In this document: positions 23,440 to 35,367 of the stretch, piece by piece
Layout of the letters: every line of letters begins with the position of its first letter
Position numbering within the stretch: position 1 is the stretch's first letter
Source: Liquidambar formosana
Lineage: Eukaryota > Streptophyta > Magnoliopsida > Saxifragales > Altingiaceae
Assembly: GCA_039720395.1 (NCBI GenBank)
Contig: CM077820.1
Coordinates: 15,399,848-15,463,847, forward strand
Reading direction: 5' to 3'
Length of the DNA stretch: 64,000 nt
The notes under the pieces: model-generated
Databases searched by the model: none
What the model saw: only the letters and a program-made list of their open reading frames with translations
Told to the model about the DNA's origin: nothing
Translations under genes and position numbers: made by a program

Positions 23440-24119
23440 GGGATTTTTTGCCATAGTCCCCTAGTATAAGAATTCTTTTACAATAGACCCACAAACAAAA
23501 TCATGAATCTGATAATCTTTTTTGACCCAAAAGAGACAAAATTGCCTTGATTTAACAATAAACCCTTCTCATCCATTGCCGGTAGTGCAGCAACCCATGG
23601 AGCCTTAACTTCCCCAACCAGTTCACCATCTTCGCAGCACCAAACCCAAAGTCAACCTCGTCATCGAACCACAGCATCTTAGGGACTCCATCGCACCTCG
23701 CAAAGCCACTTCATCATCCATATCCAGCCGTGAACCTCTCTTCTTCGAACGCACCACTCCGTCAATCATGAGTTCCACCTTCTCCATATTCTCCAGCAAA
23801 TCTCACCATCAATCTCCCTTCTCTGACAAAGTTCGTCCTAATCCCACCCTGGCCCATTTCCGTCAAAGGACCATCATGATCGAGTAGATCTGAAAAAAAA
23901 AGGTAGGAACTAGCACTAGATCCAAACACTGCTTTTTGCTTTTACAACTTTTTGCTTTCAAAAGCAAAAAAGATTTAAAATAAGTGCAACCAAACAGTGC
24001 CTTACTCAAAGCTGAAAATTATATAAACCTTTTTTTGTTTACTAGCAATAGAAAATGGGTAGGAATACTGAGGAAGGACACTAGATAGCAGTTATATGAC
24101 TAGTGATTCAATGGGCAAT
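23440..24119. other. no gene recognised
   Basis: A GC-richer stretch (about 23570-23890) has short open frames on both strands but no recognised protein. Near 24036-24100 it matches 16105-16170 in inverted orientation. Confidence 0.35.
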
Positions 24120-26110
24120 CTATGAGACTCAGATCAAGAAACAAGTGAAATGTAGGAAGACTGGAAGAGAATAGGAAGCTTGTACCAGCAAATGTTTCTA
24201 TATTATATTTCAAGATTTCATATTCTCACTCTCATGGAAAATAAGATACTCTCTGTCATGTAAGCATATGCATTTACAAATCGCATGAGCTTCAAATGTT
24301 TAGAGTTACTAATTTTGTTGTTTTTTGTGGTAAGAGAAAATTAAAGAGTGTTGTATCCAATGGACAGGAGGTGGAGGAAGAAGAAGAAGAAGAAGGGGAA
24401 AATCTAAATAAGAAGTCCAAAGAAGCAAACAAAGTAAAAGAGGAGGTGGAGAGGGAAGAGAATGTAGGTGCTCAAGCAATTCAACATGAAATATCATAAT
24501 TTGCAGAAGAGGAGGCTTAACTCTCACACTATTGGATTGGCTCACTGCAGGTAATCAATTTCAACCAATTTTACTAAAACCCAACTAAACATAACCAAAG
24601 AAGCATGGACACTTTTAAAGAGGAGCCGTGGTTGTATTGGACGGGACACGTATCCAACACTACTTGTCCATGTCGTTGATTGAATCTTCACTGAATCTGC
24701 ATAGCTGAGAATATCATTTATATAATTTGCCTCCCTTTAATTATAGAAAAACCAATTAGAGATGGTTTGAAGATAACTAATTAATAAGAAGACTTTATAT
24801 GTGATGTTGTAGAGGCTTGTGACCGATTAGCTAACTCTTTTAGAAGGCTTGCTAATAGTTTTTCTATGTCCCAAATCATGGACACTATGAAAACACTCAT
24901 TGGACACTAGTTTCTTTCATTATGTATCAAATGTTTATGTTCTTCATTATTACATGGATTTCATAACAGGAGATTATGCAAACATTGCAACATCCATGAT
25001 TAAGCAAATACATGCTCCTAACATTTCGGTGCTCATCCTACTCTGCTGATGTTAAGTACGTTGTCCTAACATTCCTGGTGAAGGGCCAATACTCTCTATT
25101 CGTGCATTTCATATGACAACAATCCCTTATTCCTTTTGCATAATGGATTGCTATTCCTGAAGATATGATATTTCTTGTTTATATGGCTTTGCATTTGTGC
25201 ATGAAAAGTTGTAGCTGTGTGTTTGTTTACCTACAGCTTCTAAGCTCATTGCCCCAAAAAAAATAAAAAATAAAAATAAAAATAAAAAAGGCAAACCTTT
25301 AGCAAATGCGTGATTCAATTGTGTTTGGTATTGACAAGTACTGATATTGAAAACTACTAATTTGTATTGACATTTTGTGAAGATTTTCTTGATGGTCGAT
25401 CATGCACATATTGATTTGGAGTATTTTCTTGAATTTCTTGATTAATATTGTGCTATATTTTCTTTTCCTAAATTCCTTTTGAAGCGTATTCATAGTAAAT
25501 ATGAAATGGCTCAATGGAGAGGTCTAATGCTAAACGCATTTAGACCAAATGACCATTCTGCAACCTAATGAAGATGAGGTCAATGGCTTGGTTGGAAAAA
25601 GGGTTTTCGACAAAAAAAAATTGACAAATATCCCATAAATGTAGAAGAAGCCATGAATTTGAAGAGCACAATAGGCCTTCATACAATTGTAATTTGTAAA
25701 GCTTCTACCACTAGTGAAATGTTCATCTGCACATTCCCAAAGTAATGAATGATATGAACGACATTGGTATCAGCAATTAAAAAAGACTATCTCGACTTAC
25801 TTTCACAATGTAAAGAAAAAAACCGACTTACTTTCACAATGTAAAGAAGAGAACAAGGATCAAATCGAAAGGTTGTAAGTATTGGATATGTATCCAATCA
25901 AAAGGGGTAGTCCATGGATGAAGAAGGATGCTTAAGAGGCACATGATTTTCTATGACAATGAACAGGGAATGCAGAGAAGTTGTAATTTGCAACGTACAG
26001 GGTGTGAGAAAATCAATGTGTAAATCCATTCATGGGTTGGAACCTTTCATCTCCATGCTTCACTTGTTACTTGTAACGTAATGTGAATTTAAGCTTCTTG
26101 GAAATTCCGC
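24120..26110 (+). repeat. local segmental repeat, copy 3
   Basis: Counterpart of 16920-19050, with matching landmarks in the same order and many small indels. Contains the second copy of the acidic frame. Confidence 0.6.
24335..24499 (+). CDS. paralogue of the candidate acidic exon
   Basis: Follows GGTAAG (weaker acceptor than copy 1) and reads RKLKSVVSNGQEVEEEEEEEGE... EEVEREENVGAQAIQHEIS-stop. It ends eight codons earlier than copy 1 because TCAGAA became TCATAA. Unknown function; possibly a dying copy. Confidence 0.3.
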   Translation, partial: RKLKSVVSNGQEVEEEEEEEGENLNKKSKEANKVKEEVEREENVGAQAIQHEIS

Positions 26111-26177
26111 ACTAAAAATACTAGTAAGGGAGTTGGGCAAAGGGTGTACGAATTTTTTGTATTAATTGTGTGGGCAA

Positions 26178-26345
26178 TGCAGAGGCGCGCATTTCTCTAG
26201 CAGAAAGGATGATAGTTTATGCATTAGCTTCTTTGTTATATTCTTTCGAATGGAAATAGCTGGAGGGTGCAAACGATGATCTCTCAGAGAAGTTTATGCG
26301 TTAGGTGGTAATCCTTATTCCTTAACCTACTAAGCCAACTATTTG
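26178..26345 (+). pseudogene. cytochrome P450 C-terminal fragment (+ strand)
   Basis: ARISLAERMIVYALASLLYSFEWK-stop-LEGANDDLSEKF matches the region just after the haem-binding cysteine loop in the neighbouring CYP706-like gene (VSLAEKLAVFVLASLLHSFEWKLPEGAKVDFSEKCG). It points toward the main gene's 3' end. It has internal stops and no haem loop; a remnant of an inverted duplicate. Confidence 0.7.
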
Positions 26346-26431
26346 GAGAGAAAAACATCATTGCATTCACTTAAGGAGACTTAGGACTCGAACTCATGCA
26401 CAAGGGATTCAATTATTCAAATCTAGTTGCA

Positions 26432-29150
26432 TTAATTATAATGCTTCAAATTGGACAACTTTGCAAATGGGATGGCAACAAGGGGTTTCGTCTTCTTTAA
26501 AACGAGTCCACACTTCTCCGAGAAATCAACCTTTGCACCCTCTGGCAATTTCCACTCGAAAGAATGTAACAGAGAAGCCAACACAAATACCGCCAACTTT
26601 TCTGCAAGAGAAACGCCAACACAAATCCGCCTCCCAGACCCAAATGGAAGATAACTAAAATTATTTCCACTATAATCGCCTTTTCCCATATCCGATAAGA
26701 ACCTTTCAGGGCGAAACTCTAATGGGTCCTCCCATGCCTCTGGATGCCTTTGAATAGCCCATGCATTAAGAAATATTCTTACACCCTTCGGGATGGTATA
26801 TCCGGCTAGGGTGCACAATACACTTGGCACATGCGGGACTAGGAGTGGCAGTGGCGGGTGCAATCGGAAAGTCTCTTTCACTACTGCATCCAAATAGTGA
26901 AAATTGGATAAATGAAAATCTTCAACAATGTTGTCATTCCCTACTACTTCTACCAATTCTTCTTGGACTTTTTTCATTGTTTCTGGATGCTGCAACATTT
27001 CTGCTATTGCCCACTCTATTATGGTGGAAGATGTGTCTGTTGCACCAATAACAATGTCCTGTTCACAAATTTAAGTTTAGATATGATTAAATATGATGAA
27101 GGCTCAAAGCTACAGTTGATCAAAAAAGTAGGTAAGGTGCATAATCTACATTTTTTTTTCCCCCACTAAAAATGGTGGTCTTATTGCCTATCCTACCAGA
27201 AATTTTTACTGGCTAGCCACGTCAACACATAAAAGTTTAATTTCTATTTGGACAACCGAACAACCCTGGTTGCGTTTTCTCAGAGTTATACTTTGAAAGA
27301 TCTTCCTCTTTTCAACTGGTTAGAGCTCCTCCATCACTCAAATTTTGTTAGTAATAATTAATAAACTAATAACATTTTGTTTTCAATTTATAGCCAGGCT
27401 GCAACTTGGGGGCTCAACCCACCCAACCCGAGCCCAACCTGATCAATGGGCCGGCTTGGGCAACATTTTAATGAAGACTGAGGAAAGTTTTACACGATCT
27501 TCTTGATCTACTATTATCCTCTAGCTATGTCCTATATATTTAACAAAATCTTCCTTGCCCATAAGAAAAAAGGAAATTACACTTAAATTATTTTGGGGCC
27601 GGGGAATTATAGATTGGTTTGGTTACAGGTGAATAATTACATATCAATACAAGTAGTTATTTGTATTAATATGTATCGTGATCGGGCTAATATGTAATTC
27701 CCCAAAGAATTTTCTGTCATTTAAGCGAAAATGTAAATAGTAACACCAAAAACATGAGTAAATAATGTGAAATCAAAGTCCATCATTCAAGACTTTTATG
27801 ATTTTATTGCATTTGCATGAAATTTGTAATTGTAGCATGCAAAGTTTGGAAGAGAAATATACCATGAACAAAGCCTTGATCTGGATTATGGATAATGAGG
27901 TTTTCTCATCTCCTTGAAGGTTAAGTTCCAACAAAAACTGCAGAAAATCCTTGCTTCCTTTACTCTTGTCCTCATCTTCTTCACCAACTTGATCTGCCTT
28001 CGTTCATTGAGCTATCTCTGAATCAAAAATCCTATCAAACCAAAACAAAAGCTTCTTCATCTTTGATTCAATCCCTTGTAGATTGAATCGTGCAAGAACA
28101 GGGAAAACATCAGAAATGTTTGGTTTTCCCAACAATTCAACCATCTCATTCACCACTTGCCGATACTGATCAATCACAATACTGCTCTTGCTATCCTCGC
28201 CATGCATTGTTCCACCCCACAACATGCTTATCACCACATTACGTAAAGTAAGAAATATATGCTCACCAATATTAATTGGTGTACCAACTTTTCCATGCAC
28301 CTCCCTCACCATTCCACGCACCTCTTGTCGCCGCAGCGCATAAGAAGCATCAAGCCTTGTGTACCTCATCATTTCTCGAACGAACACCTTCCTTAATTCA
28401 CGCCATTCGGGGCCATTAGGTCTCCACGCTATGTCAATCCCACCATAGGTGAGGGCTAGTCCTGCAATGAGGGACAAAGCCCATATTTTAGTTCAGGAGA
28501 GGCGAACTTTGGTTTGTTGTCAGTATTTTATCTTAATTCAAAAAATCAAAAAGTGTTTTGTTCAAAAATTTTCTGTCTTGTTATTTATATGGAGGAAAAA
28601 AAATTTAAAGGAAAAAAAAAGGGTGGGAAAGAAAAATAAAAGGGGTTTAAAAATATTTAAGGGTGGCAAATCTAGAATTTAAAAATAAAAAAATAAAAAG
28701 ATAAAAAGATAAAAACAGGCGAGGCCACTGCCCCCCACCCATATATGTAGCTTCATCCTTGCCTGCAGCGGGTGGATCACGGTTGGCACAGATTGCGTCC
28801 TGATCTTTAAGGACTTGTTTGGCTAATGAAGGTGAGCTGATCAAAATGGAAATCTTGCTACCAAGTTTAAGTTTGAAGATTGGGCCATATATGTTCGACA
28901 ATTTGGCTAAGTAACGATGAAAATCGGGTTCTACGAAAGGAAGGTTTCCAACCAACGGCAACCCTCGTGGGCCGGGTGGCAATGGTGGCGTATTTTTACT
29001 TGGTTTCTTGGTCAGCCATGCATACCAAGAAATGGCAAGCAGCGCAGCAAAAAGAATGGATATGTTTTCGCTGAAAATATATGAAATCATGTTTCCTGCA
29101 AAAACAATGCTTGAAAAGAACTGAGAGAGAAGCAGTGTACTTATAACCAT
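26432..29150 (-). pseudogene. CYP706-like cytochrome P450, complete except for one nonsense codon
   Basis: Microsomal P450 monooxygenase; CYP706 members oxidise small plant metabolites, but the substrate here is unknown. Exon 1 29150-28763 has an N-terminal hydrophobic anchor and the hinge PPLPPGPRGLPLVGNLPF. Exon 2 28461-27863 has YGGIDIAWRPNGPEWRELRK and WGGTMHGE. Exon 3 27058-26432 has the I-helix GATDTSS, KETFRLHPP (ExxR), EFRPERF and the haem loop FGSGRRICVG. Phases join to 537 codons, normal for the family. Intron 1 (28762-28462) begins GC, not GT (CTGCAG|GCAAGG). A TGA at 28006-28004 replaces a glutamine codon (codon 282) that is CAA in the second copy. That stop would remove the I-helix and haem site, so the copy is probably inactive. 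Confidence 0.88.
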
Positions 29151-32100
29151 TTCATGATTCTTGTTTTAGATGCTTGAGAGGTCACTGATGAAGTATAGAC
29201 AAGAATCTATAGAAGACAAAGGGGAGCGTCTAAAAATACTCGATATTCGTTGTACTAATTAACTGCCGCTTCAGTTCGTTTGTGCCGGCGGTTTTATTGG
29301 AGATTTTAATAAGGATATTCTTGTAGATGTCTTAGCAACTAACTTCCATTTAATGGGTATCATATTAAACAAAACAAAGGTGTGTTATGCTTAGTGGAAT
29401 CCGATGGCACTCGCTAACAATTTATTCTTGGGGAGTTCAGAGGTTGGAAGAAAGCTGATAGAATGATAGTTTAGGGGCATGATAGTTCAAAGGCATTCTC
29501 CTCACTTGTTGAGTGAGTAATCTTGTATTCAAGCTTACGGGAAAACATTAATACCCATAATTATATAAATAAATAAAAGGGTCTAGGGGACAGAACTACT
29601 TTCTTGAATGTTGACATATGTGGTTGAAAATGCAATTTCCTGGCCCAACAATAATTCCTTTTCGCTGTCACCTTGTTCTAGCAAATCTCAACATTGGGGT
29701 TTCTTATATGGAGAGCCATTTCACATCTGAGTCCTACAAGTAATGCTTCTAGTAGCAACATGCTATTGAGTGGTGGTCACCTTCTGGTAGCAACATCCAG
29801 TAATTCCTTTAATTTGGCTATCACTTCATTGGAGTCAATCTCAACATGCATCTAGGTTTTCTTATGGATTGCAATTTCACATCTAAACCATAAAAGGAAA
29901 AATATATATATATATTCGTTAATAAAACGAAAGAAAAGACGTGAACGGTGATTGGGTTGATGGGAATTAGTACAATGCTTCTGAGATCGATGATATCGAT
30001 GACATCGGATTGATATTCAAATGTTTATTCTTTGCATATATTGGTTTAATCTCACGAGTGGGATCACCACCCAATAGCATGTTGCCGCTAGAAAGAATCT
30101 TGTAATTTGATGGTGGTGGCTCCGTCAAAAAGAATTCAGTTTAAATGTAGGTGTCCCATATGATACAAATAGAAGAGCCCCACTTAGTATTCCAAAAGAA
30201 AAAAGAAAAAAAAAATCCAAAACCAAGTCAAGATGATATGGATCAACCCCTTCTTGCATTTCATAAGAGTTGGGGACAATATAATCCTTAGGTAAGAGCC
30301 ATCCTATCCTATCCAACAGACATTCAGAGATTCCAAGCATATAACAAGATTCTCATTCTGGAAAATCCACATTTTTCGAAATATGGAATTCAAGGATTTC
30401 CCACTAGGGCAAATTAGATTGGCCGGATAATTGGCTTTAAAAAAAATAAAAGTTAAAAGGGTGAAGAAGCCCATACCCCACACCTCGGCTACAAGGTTAC
30501 CCAATCTCATCCTAATGATCAACTAAATATAAAATGATTGTATAATGAGTGTTATGTCCTATAAATCCCAAATTAAAGAATTATGAAGTAAAAAATAAAA
30601 AACATATGTAGCAAAATGTGACACGGTTACGACACAACACGACACAAACAACGTTTGCGCCCCAACACCCACCATATGTTGTGGGTTGATGTTGTTGCCC
30701 CAACACCCACCATATGAAAGTCAAACTTATATGTATTGTATTATTTATAAAGTCCCTCAAAAAATCTACTATTAAGTTGCCTTCATTTAATTTACCACCA
30801 GTCCCGATTAGATAAGGACATGTTAATATAAGTTGTATCAGAGAGTTGCATCACGTGCATTAGTTCAATATACACTGTAATCTACTAATGTACGAAATAC
30901 AAGCTCAAATACGAGTGCTGATATAACTTATATCAACGCGTTATTATTACCTAACCGTCATCTATTTTACCACTTTCAATGTCTTATATCTTCATGTGAC
31001 ATGTTTTTTTTTTTTTCCTTTTTTTTTTTTTCAAATTCTTGTATTTACACCCAAGAATGATAATCTATTCAGTATTTAGTGTGGTCTTCAAATGTAACAT
31101 AATAATTTCTTCAATTTTCTCATACAACTTAAAAATAGTTTGAGAAATGAACAATAAAATTGAAAGGTTAAATATCATCAAATCAAGTAGATATCTTAAT
31201 CTATGATTCATATGGCAAACCTATGTGAGGCATCGATCTAATGTGAACTCCAAAATTGTTAGTTAGTTTTTAAAGTTAATTGAAATTTTAACAGTGTACT
31301 TCTCCCCTCCCCCTGCGCCCTAAGAAAATTTCCCGGCTTGGTCCCTAAAATGTCCTCACAAGCAAACTAAAGAGGTCATACCCAGTAGGGTTCAGGCAGT
31401 CGAGGCTATTTGAAGAGAAACCCCAACAACAATGCATTAATTCCGAGTCCTCGTAGATGAATTTCTTCTCTTGTTTTTTTCTTCCCTCAAGATTTTAGGG
31501 GAAAAGGGGTTCAAAGATAATCGTGTACGTATACACCAAGACTCGGGGTATGGAACATATCTACCACATATATATCTGAATCCTTTTAATATAAATTGTA
31601 CTTGATGCAACTTTACATTAAGTGTATTCTAAAATTCTTACTCAAGACTTGTATTTTTTAACATTAATTGTTGAATTAGATAACTTTCTCATGTGGGTGA
31701 TTCTGGCCGAAAATCAAGTTGATGTGTGACTGATTATTATTTGATCAAAAGCTCATTTTTTTAATCAATAACAATCACTCATTTATGGATGAAACAATTT
31801 TTAATCTCGGATCAACTTAATTTTTGATGTGCATGACTTATACATGAATCAAATTTAATTTATTGATTGATTTTGTAAAATAAAAATCGAAGGTAAAAAT
31901 TTTAGAGTACACTTGATATATTAATATTAAAAAGACTCCATATATCTTGTGTATGGTGAAAAGCATATGAATAGATTAGACATATTGGTTTACATGTGAT
32001 ACTCAGTGTATCTTATTTGTATGGTTAAAAATGCAATAAGCAACCCAAAATCCGCTTGAGCCTCGCTGTTTCTTGGGCCTTGGCCCATTCTTAAGTTAAT

Positions 32101-32294
32101 GAGGCCGACTTCCTTTGTTTGGGTATTGCCTCTCAAGTGTCAACACATCATTCAGGTGATGCAGCTAGTTGGACTTTAAAAGCCCCTTCTGACAAAGTTC
32201 CTTTTTAACATGATTTACATTGTTTTTTTCGTATATAATATTATTTTAATAAAGTTTTCTTATAATAGAAGAGGTAAGAAACTTATTCCCATAA
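29151..32294. other. intergenic upstream of the P450
   Basis: AT-rich. A 20-bp direct repeat, GCCCCAACACCCACCATATG, occurs near 30658 and 30697. Tandem ACACGACAC-type wording near 30630 resembles 34770-34840. No gene, RNA or complete element supported. A TATA element for the P450 could not be singled out. Confidence 0.4.
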
Positions 32295-33200
32295 CTAGTT
32301 TGAGAACCCGTGCTACGCACGGATTTATTTATAAAAAATATTATTAGCAAATTAGAATTTTAATAGAATACTTATTCTCTAATATAATATGTTCATTAAA
32401 TTTAAAATATATAGACAAAAATAAATTAAATTGTTCAATCAAAATAATCTTTAGTGTAATGTTAGCATAATGTATCACACATAATTTAATTATACTCCCG
32501 AAAAAGACACATTATTTTGAAAAACAATAAAATTTAATAGCGGAAACTTGTAAAAAATGAAGGAACTAACACGTTATGATATTTGGTGGAAAAAGATTTA
32601 GACTTTCTAGAGCTTAGCGCATCCCATGATCATGGTTTTAACATGTTGGTATATACGAAAGCAAGTATAACCATTGAAGGTATCTTGAAATCTGACGGTG
32701 CAATTTGTAGAATGCATGACAACGATGAATCTTGACATTTCATAAGGGTTTCGAGTAAGTTTTACATAGAGAGAAAAACCAGGAGAAAAATATCAAAAAA
32801 TTGTTTGAGATTAGAGTATAAAAAGATGAGAGAAAAGTTTAGATTGAGAAAAAGAATAGGAGAAAAAGGCAAAAGGAGAAGAAAATAAGAGAAAACATAA
32901 ATCTTTTCAACTTTATATAATTAACCACATAGAAGAATTTTGATTACAATAGGCTTTTTTTTTTTTTTTAATTGCGTCAAAGGCAAATCGGGAGAATTTG
33001 AAGATTCTGGCGTATCGCGTGTTCTTTTTTAATCTTCATTTCCTCTATTTGTCTCTTTTTTTAATCGTAACTATTTATAATTTTATACATTCAATTTTTA
33101 GGAGGGAAATGAATGGACATAAAGAAAATTGAGATATATAGTATAGTTTATCAAGTTTGGGTTGAACATTGTATGGTGTTGATTTTCTAATTCTCCCATG
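32295..33200 (-). mobile_element. probable Helitron 3' terminus (minus strand), 5' end not found
   Basis: On the minus strand a short GC stem CCGTGC-GTA-GCACGG (about 32307-32322) is followed by about nine bases and then CTAG (32298-32295), with the next host base T. A subterminal hairpin, CTRR end and insertion before T are Helitron hallmarks. No Rep/helicase coding is present, so it would be non-autonomous. The right limit given is only a guess at its maximum extent before the Stowaway element. Confidence 0.42.
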
Positions 33201-33210
33201 TAAAAACATA

Positions 33211-33457
33211 CTCCCTCCGTTTCAATATAAGTGTCCTACTTTCCATTTTGGGATGTTTCAAAATAAGTGTCCTGTTCTAAAAGTCAAAGATTCTTTTTTA
33301 GTCATTTCCGAAAATACCCTTAAAAAGGTATTCTTTCTTTTTCTAATATTTTGCATACTTGAGGGCAAAATTAGAATTTCAAAATAAATATATTGATGTG
33401 AAAGCATTTAAAAAGCGAGTTTTTTCAAAGGGGACACTTATTATAAAACGGAGGGAG
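33211..33457. mobile_element. Stowaway MITE (Tc1/mariner type)
   Basis: Begins CTCCCTCCGTTTCAATATAA and ends with the inverse TTATAAAACGGAGGGAG, flanked on both sides by TA (33209-33210, 33458-33459). 247 bp, no coding. CTCCCTCCGT ends with TA duplication are diagnostic of Stowaway. Confidence 0.9.
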
Positions 33458-33559
33458 TAGATACATGCAGTGAATACCAAGCGTCAATTTACCTCTACCG
33501 TGTGAAAAAGAGCAGTGAATACCACAAACAAACCAAAAAAAAAAAAAAAAAAAAATTGG

Positions 33560-33905
33560 AGAATTTACCTTTTGGTGACTACTTCTCAGATTAATACCAA
33601 ACAAATAAAGTTAGTAGTCCTTTTTGACGTACTTATACAGTCAATTTGTCGCAAGTTGATAGACAGTATTTTTTGTTTAGTATTAAGTTAGAAAGTGATC
33701 ACTAAAAAGTAGTTTCCCATAAGTTACTAAAAGGAACTTTTTGGAAAAATTACGTTTGAGTGATTAATTCCCAACTTAATGTGAAACAAAGGAAATTAGT
33801 TGTCATTTTGCCAAATATTTACAGTCAATTTGTAGCAAGTTGATAGATTAATCCTTTTTTGGTATTAGGTTGGAAAACTGTTACTAAACAGTAAGTTTTC
33901 TCAAA
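33560..33905. repeat. two diverged tandem copies of a roughly 170-bp unit
   Basis: Both halves share TACAGTCAATTTGT(C/A)GCAAGTTGATAGA and ends like GATCACTAAAAAGTAG / TGTTACTAAACAGTAAG. Each half also has inverted ends, so it could be a dimer of a small MITE. Confidence 0.5.
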
Positions 33906-34370
33906 AAAGTTTTCTCCCTTGTATTTCACTGTTTCAGCACGTGAATTGGAAAGAAAAAAAAAAGAAAAAATTTATATGTCGACACGTCGCCTTCAACAGG
34001 GTTTCCATTCCTCCGTTTTAGATATATATAATAAATAGATGAAAATGCCACGTGGGTATGATGGCTCCCTTGGACCCGCCATTAAAACGATTTTACGTTC
34101 AGAAAACCAAACCTTCCCTCATCTCTCTTCTTGTCTCTCCCACATCCCAAGACCCCTCTTTCTTTCTCTCCCTCCTGCTGAGGCAACCCTCTCTCTCATC
34201 CATGATCCAACACAAATAAAAATTATTCCGTATAATCGTTATATGACGTGGCATGATGACGTAATATAACTGATCCAATACACTCATGCTACGTACCATT
34301 GTAAATAAGTTTTAGAAAAATGATTGAATAATAAAAAGTACAACTACCACTATAAGTTAATATGCGGTAT
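33906..34370. other. no gene recognised
   Basis: Contains a pyrimidine-rich tract near 34115-34200. No supported feature. Confidence 0.35.
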
Positions 34371-34421
34371 GAGTGTATTGGATAATGTGGTTTTCTCGTC
34401 TCCTTAACGGTTGAGTTCCTA
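34371..34421 (-). pseudogene. small CYP706-like exon 2 fragment, cut by a TRIM
   Basis: GGATAATGTGGTTTTCTCGT and the following bases match the end of P450 exon 2 (27885-27930 and 35140-35185) with several changes. The match stops at the TCCTA target duplication of the TRIM element. Confidence 0.6.
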
Positions 34422-34745
34422 TATTAAGTTTCCAACTTAAAAGTCTAAACTTATAAGTGAAGGGTCCAAACAGGTATATGAAGACATGTTTAACTCGATA
34501 TTTAATCGATGTGGGATGTGGTATATTTCCAACACTCCCCCTCACATGCAGGCCTAACAAGATTCAAATGGCCTGTCACGTGAACAATAAAGACGGGCTC
34601 AATAGGCCCAAGAACGACATGCTTTGATACCATGTTAAGTTTTCAACTTAAAATCCTAAGCTTGTAAATAGAGGATCCAAAACAAATATATGAAGATATG
34701 TTTAACTCGATATTTAATCGATATGGATGTAGTATATTTATAACA
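34422..34745 (-). mobile_element. TRIM (terminal-repeat retrotransposon in miniature)
   Basis: Two 113-bp LTRs (34633-34745 and 34422-34534, read on minus) share TTTAACTCGATATTTAATCG and TGTT...ACA-type ends. Between them, directly after the first LTR, is a primer-binding site TGGTATCAAAGC (34632-34621) and, before the second, a purine tract GTGAGGGGGAG. Five bases, TCCTA, are duplicated at 34417-34421 and 34746-34750. Total 324 bp with no coding: a complete non-autonomous element. Confidence 0.9.
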
Positions 34746-34750
34746 TCCTA

Positions 34751-34929
34751 AGAAGCACGGATACGGACACATGACACAATTACGACACGACATGAACACT
34801 CCGACAGGATAATTCCTAAAAAACTCAAGACACGACACGATAGGGATACGGCAATATATATATCTATATTCTCCATTTGAAAGATAGAGTTAAAAAAAAT
34901 ACTTGAGTAAAAAATTATATTTACCATTC
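34751..34929. other. degenerate repeat tract
   Basis: ACACGACACGA-like wording, similar to a stretch near 30630. No gene. Confidence 0.35.
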
Positions 34930-35367
34930 AGGCTAATCTGTAATTCCCCAAGAATTTTCTGTCATTTAAGCAAAAATGTAAATAATAACACCAAAAACAT
35001 TAGTAAATAATGTGAAATGAAAGTCCATCATTCAAGACTAGCTTGCATAATTTTATTGCATTTGCATGAAATTTGTAATTGTAGCATGAAAATTAAGTTT
35101 GGAAGAGAAATATACCATGAACAAAGCCTTGATCTGGATTATGGATAATGAGGTTTTCTCATCTCCTTGAAGCTTAAGTTCCAACAAAACCTGTAGAAAA
35201 TCCTTGCTTCCTTTACTAGCCTCTTGTCCTCATCTTCTTCACCAACTTGATCTGCCTTCGTTTGTTGAGCCATCTCCGAATCAAAAATCCTATCAAACCA
35301 CAACAAAAGCTTCTTCATCTTCGGTTCGGTCCCTTGTAGGTCCGAACTGTGCAAGAACAGGAAAAAC

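Noticed and set aside
28462..28762. Transposon insertion between P450 exons 1 and 2
   Set aside because: The same segment is present in the second copy with a canonical GT donor and matching acceptor, and phases join correctly, so an intron explains it better.
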